Assembly: GCA_035235625.1 (NCBI GenBank)
Contig: CP141146.1
Span: forward strand, 3,528,501-3,592,500
Direction: 5' to 3'
Length of the DNA: 64,000 nucleotides
From: Saururus chinensis
Taxonomy: Eukaryota > Streptophyta > Magnoliopsida > Piperales > Saururaceae
The notes beneath the pieces are model-generated. The model saw only the letters and a list, made by a program, of their open reading frames with translations, was not told the origin of the DNA and did no database searches. Shown here piece after piece: positions 59,101 through 64,000 of this stretch. A program made the position numbers and the translations under genes. Within the stretch, counting starts at the first letter, position 1. Every line of letters begins with the position of its first letter.

Positions 59101-61854
59101 TGTTACGACTCGAATTTTTAAAACCCTTTTTAATAAAGGACAATTGATAAATCACTTTAATTTTTTTAAAATCAAATCAAATCAGCCGACTAAATATCCA
59201 GGTCATAATCATTCAAGTTCATAAGTACAAATAACAAATCATATTATATCATAAGAGTACCCAAAAATCTATAAATAAGTAAACCATCCATCTAAGTGCA
59301 ACCCTTACATCTGTTTAGAAATAAGCAACTAATCATAGTTGGCTCTCATGTCATTATTACAACCATCCAAAATATACTAAAATAATGGAACTAAATCCTA
59401 CTAGAGCTAACTTGTCATCAATCTAATAGTCTGGTCTCGATCCCGCTAATCCTCACTAGAAGATCCTACAAAACTAGGTCGTTGAGTATACTAATACCTA
59501 GTAGGAAAGATGAATAATATGAATGCAAAATGTTATTACATTTTATGCAAATCTCATAGGTCTCCACTTGAACAAATTATCAAATCAATTTTCATTATAA
59601 TTCCCCATTAGTTTTCCCTTCTTAGGAAAACTAATGACCCACATAAGTTCATAGACAAATAAACACATCAGATGTTAACCTAAGTGACAAATGATATACT
59701 TACCATAGACCACCCACTAAGGATAATCCATGATGTAACCCTGTAATCTATCAAGAAGTGCAATTTTCCAACCTAGCCCCTAAGGACCTGACCAGAGTGG
59801 AAGAGCATGACCTACAACTATACCTGAATAGAAGTGATGAGAGACGCCAACCAAGTAGGATGTCAGTGACCCTAAATGCATGTACACTAAATGCTACTCA
59901 ATAGATCCATGTGAGCCCGACTCACTCAGAGCTCTCTCTAATGGGGAGATACAACTACACGGTTAAATTAAATGGCTCATCAATAAAGCTTAGACTCATA
60001 GGTCAACCCTAACCCCATTAACCTCATCAAACTGGGTTAAGGGCCTCCCTAAAAACCATCCTTGGTTCATCAACCAATTCGGTTGTCAGGTCAAAACCCC
60101 AATTCAATTCATAAATGGGTTTTTGACCCCTCTAAAGGTAATTTAGTCTTTATCTTGATTAGATGTCAACTCCCAATCCAAAGTCCTCTACCCTTAACAA
60201 TTATTCTTTATTAATTTCTATGCATTCATTCTCAAGATGCAACTATACACATAAAATAAATTAATAAAGTCTAACAACTCATAAATAATTTGGCCATATT
60301 ATTATTTGTGTTTAGGCTCAAAAATCACTAAGAAGCCCAACTTAACTCCCTGGATAGAGCTTGGGCCAAAAGAACGATTGAATTCCGATCAAATTTCAAA
60401 AATAGTTCATATGTACCATACTGCACATATATGTAATATGCAGGATACATTATATCCCTTATTACGATTCAATATACCAAACTGGCACCTCTGCACATAA
60501 CAAGTTTGGTTTCATTTAATCTAATTTGCTTTAATTTTAATTTTAATTTTAGGTCATGGGTTGATGACCTTAGGCCTGGGTCGACCCAGCTTGAGGTCGT
60601 CTTCCACCTCCAGATGCACTGCGTCTTTTTTATCTTTTTTCTTTTGAGAGCTCCAGCAGAGCTCGATGGCAGCATACGGCCGGAACATGGCGGAGCCTCG
60701 TCGGACGACGGAGAAGCAACACGACACTCCACCCAAGGTCCACGCAACCAGCCTCTCCTCCTCTGATGTCCAATGGCTACGCGGAACCAATGGGAGGCAG
60801 AGATCCACCCGGTGAAGCAAGGCCGGCTAGGGTGATCTTAATCCTCCGATCACTAGTTGCCATCCGGGGATTGTTTTGAGGTAATTAATTGAATTTTTTC
60901 CGCTCAACCACATCGTAGTTTCCTGATCGATGATCGTTTGCTGAAATTTTGCCGGCCCTCTCACAGGATTCCGCCGCCCGTTCTGCCTATACTGAGAGAC
61001 ATCAGTCCGTTGTGGCTGGTGGTGAACGGTGGCTAGAAACTGGATATGGCTAGTACCCATATCTCTCCTCCTCTCACTGGGTACTGATTGTCATTGAGCC
61101 GCTCTGGCCGGAACAAAGCAGAGCAATCGGAGAAGTTTCCCCTTCTATTTTTTTTACTGTTTCCCTTCCGGCAGCCAAGGTTTGGGTTGGAAGAAAATAT
61201 TCGACCACTCGGTGAAGCAGGACCAGTCGACCGAAGGCCGGCCGGTGACTGTTCACTCAAAACTACAGAAATTTATTTATTTTTTTCCTTCTGCAGATTC
61301 ACTGTTCCTCGTAATTACGGAAACAATGATCTCTGCAACTGTTACAAAATTACAAAACTGTTGCAGAGATTACTATTTATTTTAATTACAAAACAACATG
61401 CAAATTTCACTAATTATGTAATCTATAATTCAATTATTTAATGGAACAACCATTAATCTTGACTTGAAACTAAGACAACGAACCTACCTCAAACGTCGGT
61501 TTGCTGTTGATCTACAATCGTAGGAGCACCACCTTCGACCACCTTCTTTTCTAATTTTTCTAGGGCACAATTAGGGTTATAATTAGAGGAACACCCAAAT
61601 ATATAGAGAGGGGATTAGGGCTTTGGGTAGGGATTAAACCAAGTAGAATAGGGAATCCTAGGTGATTTTGACCCTCCCAAATTAAGTGGTCCGTCCACCA
61701 CTTAATTGGGCCTGCAATGGGCCAAACAGATCTTTTTGCACAACCCCAAAAGTATTCTACATACCCCAAATTCTGTAAATTCCCCAAAAATCCAAAAAAT
61801 AGGAAAAATTAGGAAAAATTCTTAAAAAATACCTAAATTTTTTTGGATATAACA
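59101..61854 (-). mobile_element. LTR unit (probable solo LTR), 2.75 kb, nested
   Basis: It starts TGTTACGACTCG and ends TATAACA, with the 5-bp duplication GCCCC at 59096-59100 and 61855-61859. Removing it restores the host LTR, as shown by the uninterrupted GAGCTATTG...GCCCCAATAGAGCT in the related copy near 38970-39000. A stem-loop-like GAGTATACTAATACCT at 59484-59499 near the left end suggests minus orientation. Frames inside (for example near 60506-60766) are short and unrecognised. Confidence 0.85.
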
Positions 61855-62157
61855 GCCCCAATAGAGCTCCGTTGACTAGATGAGGGTGCAATTAATCCAG
61901 TTCGGAATTAGATGCACAATACTTATTTTAGTCTGGTGAGCCCCTAACGAAGGGAAAGACCCCTGATTAGCCCCTAACAAAGGGCAAATATCAAGGCTAC
62001 GCGTGTTAGGGTAGAGAATATTATGGGAAGACTCTCTACTCTCTAGATCCAGGTGCCCCATGAGCACGGGTGACTCTTTTATCAACAAACATGAAATATT
62101 TTAAGATGATTTATGGAAGAATAAGAGGTCGCTGTTTTGTACCCACAACAAATTCCT

Positions 62158-62175
62158 ATATATATATATATATGG
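62158..62175. repeat. (TA)n microsatellite
   Basis: About nine TA units, in the 3' part of the LTR unit. Confidence 0.9.
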
Positions 62176-62867
62176 GACATTAGTAGTAGGCCGTGAGAGC
62201 TTACAAACCCTAGAAGAATCTTCAATACGTAGGGAGTTTATACTAAGGGTGGTTTTGGGTGAGAGGCACACCCTGTTTTCATGAAAAATACTATATATGA
62301 TGTGTTGTGAAACTGCCATGTGTTTATTCATGCTTGATCGTATAAACTCCCTTACTGAGTATTTTAAAATACTCACCACCCCCTAGACTTTGCAGGACTC
62401 AACGAAGCTTAGTGTGTGGGTAGAAGGGCATACTCCGAGTTTTATCAATGTGATTTTAAGAATTTCAACCGCACTGAAACGAGTAAGAACTTTCCTTATT
62501 ATTTTTCTCTTGTGTGTTTGTACACAGACCGTGGTTCATAAGGATATTATTATTTTATTATTACATATGGCGAACGGCTCAAGTTGCAGGCCCGGGTAAA
62601 CTCTGATATTTTTGTAAAAAGAAATTTTATATGCTTCCAAAATCCTAGGGTGTGACTACTAATCTGCCTCAACCCGACCACGGCTCCACCTAGTTTGACC
62701 CAATCCTACCCCTCTTTTTCCTTGAGTCATGCATCCTTACCAACCTATGATTCCTTCCCCTAGCTCCAGCCACCATGCATGCCTCTGAAGGTGAGCAAGA
62801 GGGACAGAAGAATCTTTTTGTTAATGACCAGGAATAGCAAAGAGGTGTAGGTGAGGGTTGGGTTTCC

Positions 62868-62884
62868 GGGGGGGGGGGGGGGGG
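62868..62884. repeat. Poly-G run (17 G)
   Basis: Seventeen consecutive G. The length may be inaccurate because such runs are hard to sequence. Confidence 0.9.
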
Positions 62885-63208
62885 TAGTGCGGAGCAGCGG
62901 TCGGGGGGAAGGATGCACAAACGAGTTGGGCCAAGTCAAGCCGGAACAATGACAACGACAATAAGGGGAGACTGTTCATGAAAACTCAAGAAAATTCCTT
63001 ATACCCAACAAGAAACCTCTCTGCCTCTCATTAGAAAATAACTCATTGGAGGCACATCTCCTCCCACTCATCCTCCTTCTGGTTGGGATCCTATTCCTAG
63101 ACCCATCGAGTGGCTAGGCGGCTAGTACCAATGAACAACTCCTCCCAAATGATTGTGCCGTCGTTCTTGGCGGAGATCGTTAGTTCTCCTATGAGTTGAT
63201 ATAGGAGT

Positions 63209-63620
63209 AAGTTCATGCACTTGTTGGGGTTAGGCAGAGGGAAGGAAGTAGAGGAGGGGGAGACGAGTTGCATGGACACTCCTAGCCGCTGGCTTCTTGA
63301 CTGGAGCAGCTCTTCGCAGTGGTCTACCACCCTGTCTATCTACTTCTAAGCTGTGGCATTGGTGGAGTCCGGGAGGCCATGCAACTAAGTGGCAGCTAGT
63401 CCCATTTTTACAACATCTCCTAGCATAGTAAGGCAGGGCTTCCACCCAAAGTCGTGTCATCATTTTTAGCAGCAGCCACCAGTTCTCTTGTGCATTCTTT
63501 CCCACTGCTTCTTACTTGTGTACGCTGGTGTTGTTGTTGGAGGAGGAAGTTTATGCACTCGTTGAGGGGGAGACATGAGCTGGTTGGAGGCTTCGAGTCG
63601 CTAGCTTCTCAATTGGAGCT
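63209..63620. repeat. Diverged direct duplication
   Basis: The segment at 63209-63306 (TTCATGCACTTGTTGGGG ... GAGACGAGTTG ... GCTGGCTTCTTGACTGGAGC) recurs in shortened form at 63547-63620 (TTTATGCACTCGTTGAGGGG ... GAGACATGAGCTG ... GCTAGCTTCTCAATTGGAGC). Confidence 0.7.
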
Positions 63621-64000
63621 GAGTCTATATTGGACCATAGTATGGGCTCGGGCCCGGTTTGGTCCAACAATGTCATGGTCCGGGCGAACTGGTATGTGCC
63701 ATGAGGTCCAAGGGTGGTAGGGGCGGCCACATCAACCCCACATGTACCTTTGTTACACATAATTCGAGTGAGACCCATATACATCACACATGTACACTAG
63801 GCATTTGATAGGTTGCGTATTTACACATTGTGGGGCCTAGATGCACAAATTAGGTGTTGAGGGTGGGACCTATGGTTAGTGAAGGGTCGACCCTATCACG
63901 GGCTTGGCCGTGTGCAGGGGGTCTAGGCCTCCGTGGGCTCTGAGAGACAGAGCCCACTCCGGTTGTGATTGAACCTCTATGATAAATCAGAAGGAATTAA

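Larger units (their letters stand above)
57793..62657 (+). mobile_element. LTR unit (probable solo LTR), ~2.1 kb plus a nested element
   Basis: It starts TGTAACGACC and probably ends GGGTGTGACT, a mutated GTTACA-type end, with ACTAA at 57788-57792 and 62658-62662 as target duplication. It shares GGGCGGGACCCAC and GGGCTCATCGATACGAGTCC with other LTR units, and GATCCAGGTGCCCCATGAGCA with the 4.6-4.8 kb family. The 18-bp palindrome GAGTATTTTAAAATACTC lies at 62357-62374. The unit at 59101-61854 interrupts it; its sequence resumes at GCCCCAATAGAGCTCC. No gag-pol. Confidence 0.75.
62658..64000. other. Terminal stretch, no gene recognised
   Basis: More GC-rich than the intergenic DNA before it. 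It holds a poly-G run and a duplicated segment, but no recognisable domain or element end. Confidence 0.4.

Noticed and set aside
60506..61441. Plus frames of 86 and 117 codons near gene-like GC content
   Set aside because: They lie within a bounded LTR unit, carry no domain and do not keep one frame.

Overview
This is nuclear DNA from a flowering plant. The evidence is a spliced gene with GT-AG introns, plant-specific families (LBD, F-box/DUF295, PPR, plastid class I phospholipase A1), a degraded insertion of plant mitochondrial DNA, and a heavy load of plant transposons. The very GC-rich, intronless phospholipase gene would fit a monocot, but that is only an inference. Nothing prokaryotic or viral was seen.

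Layout. (1) 1-6.5 kb: a possible last exon of a gene that begins outside the window; an intact intronless PLA1-I lipase gene (3143-4711); then two short gene scraps, one from an F-box/DUF295 gene (5408-5660, minus) and one copying the 3' end of the PLA1 gene (6372-6490). (2) About 7.05-38.3 kb: one old, decayed Mutator-like element (MULE). Its mudrA-like transposase gene reads on plus in pieces, and a DUF1985 (Ulp1-associated) gene reads on minus at 29.5-32.6 kb. The MULE is inflated by a mitochondrial (atp1) insertion and by LTR units with TG...CA ends and 5-bp target duplications: 10548-12438, 14191-18842, 20641-27905 (itself carrying 24775-27190) and 32591-37403. No second LTR, primer-binding site or gag-pol was seen in any of them, so I read them as solo LTRs. 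(3) 38.3-44.3 kb: another LTR remnant (to 40958, minus), a PPR pseudogene and a 1.1-kb hAT-type element with an 8-bp target duplication. (4) 44.9-53.5 kb: the gene-bearing part. It holds an F-box/DUF295 gene (minus), a divergent LBD gene (minus) and a seven-exon gene for an RGG/HABP4 (SERBP1-like) RNA-binding protein (plus). A near-perfect inverted repeat with arms of about 577 bp and a 44-bp loop sits just upstream of the TATA box of the last gene. (5) 53.5-64 kb: AT-rich intergenic DNA, then an LTR unit (57793-62657) split by another (59101-61854).

The genes do not form an operon or pathway. The lipase would act on plastid lipids, the F-box protein in SCF-type ubiquitination, the LBD protein in transcription and the RGG protein in mRNA or ribosome binding. 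The main story is structural: repeated nested insertion followed by apparent LTR-LTR recombination, leaving a layered record that target duplications allow to be ordered.
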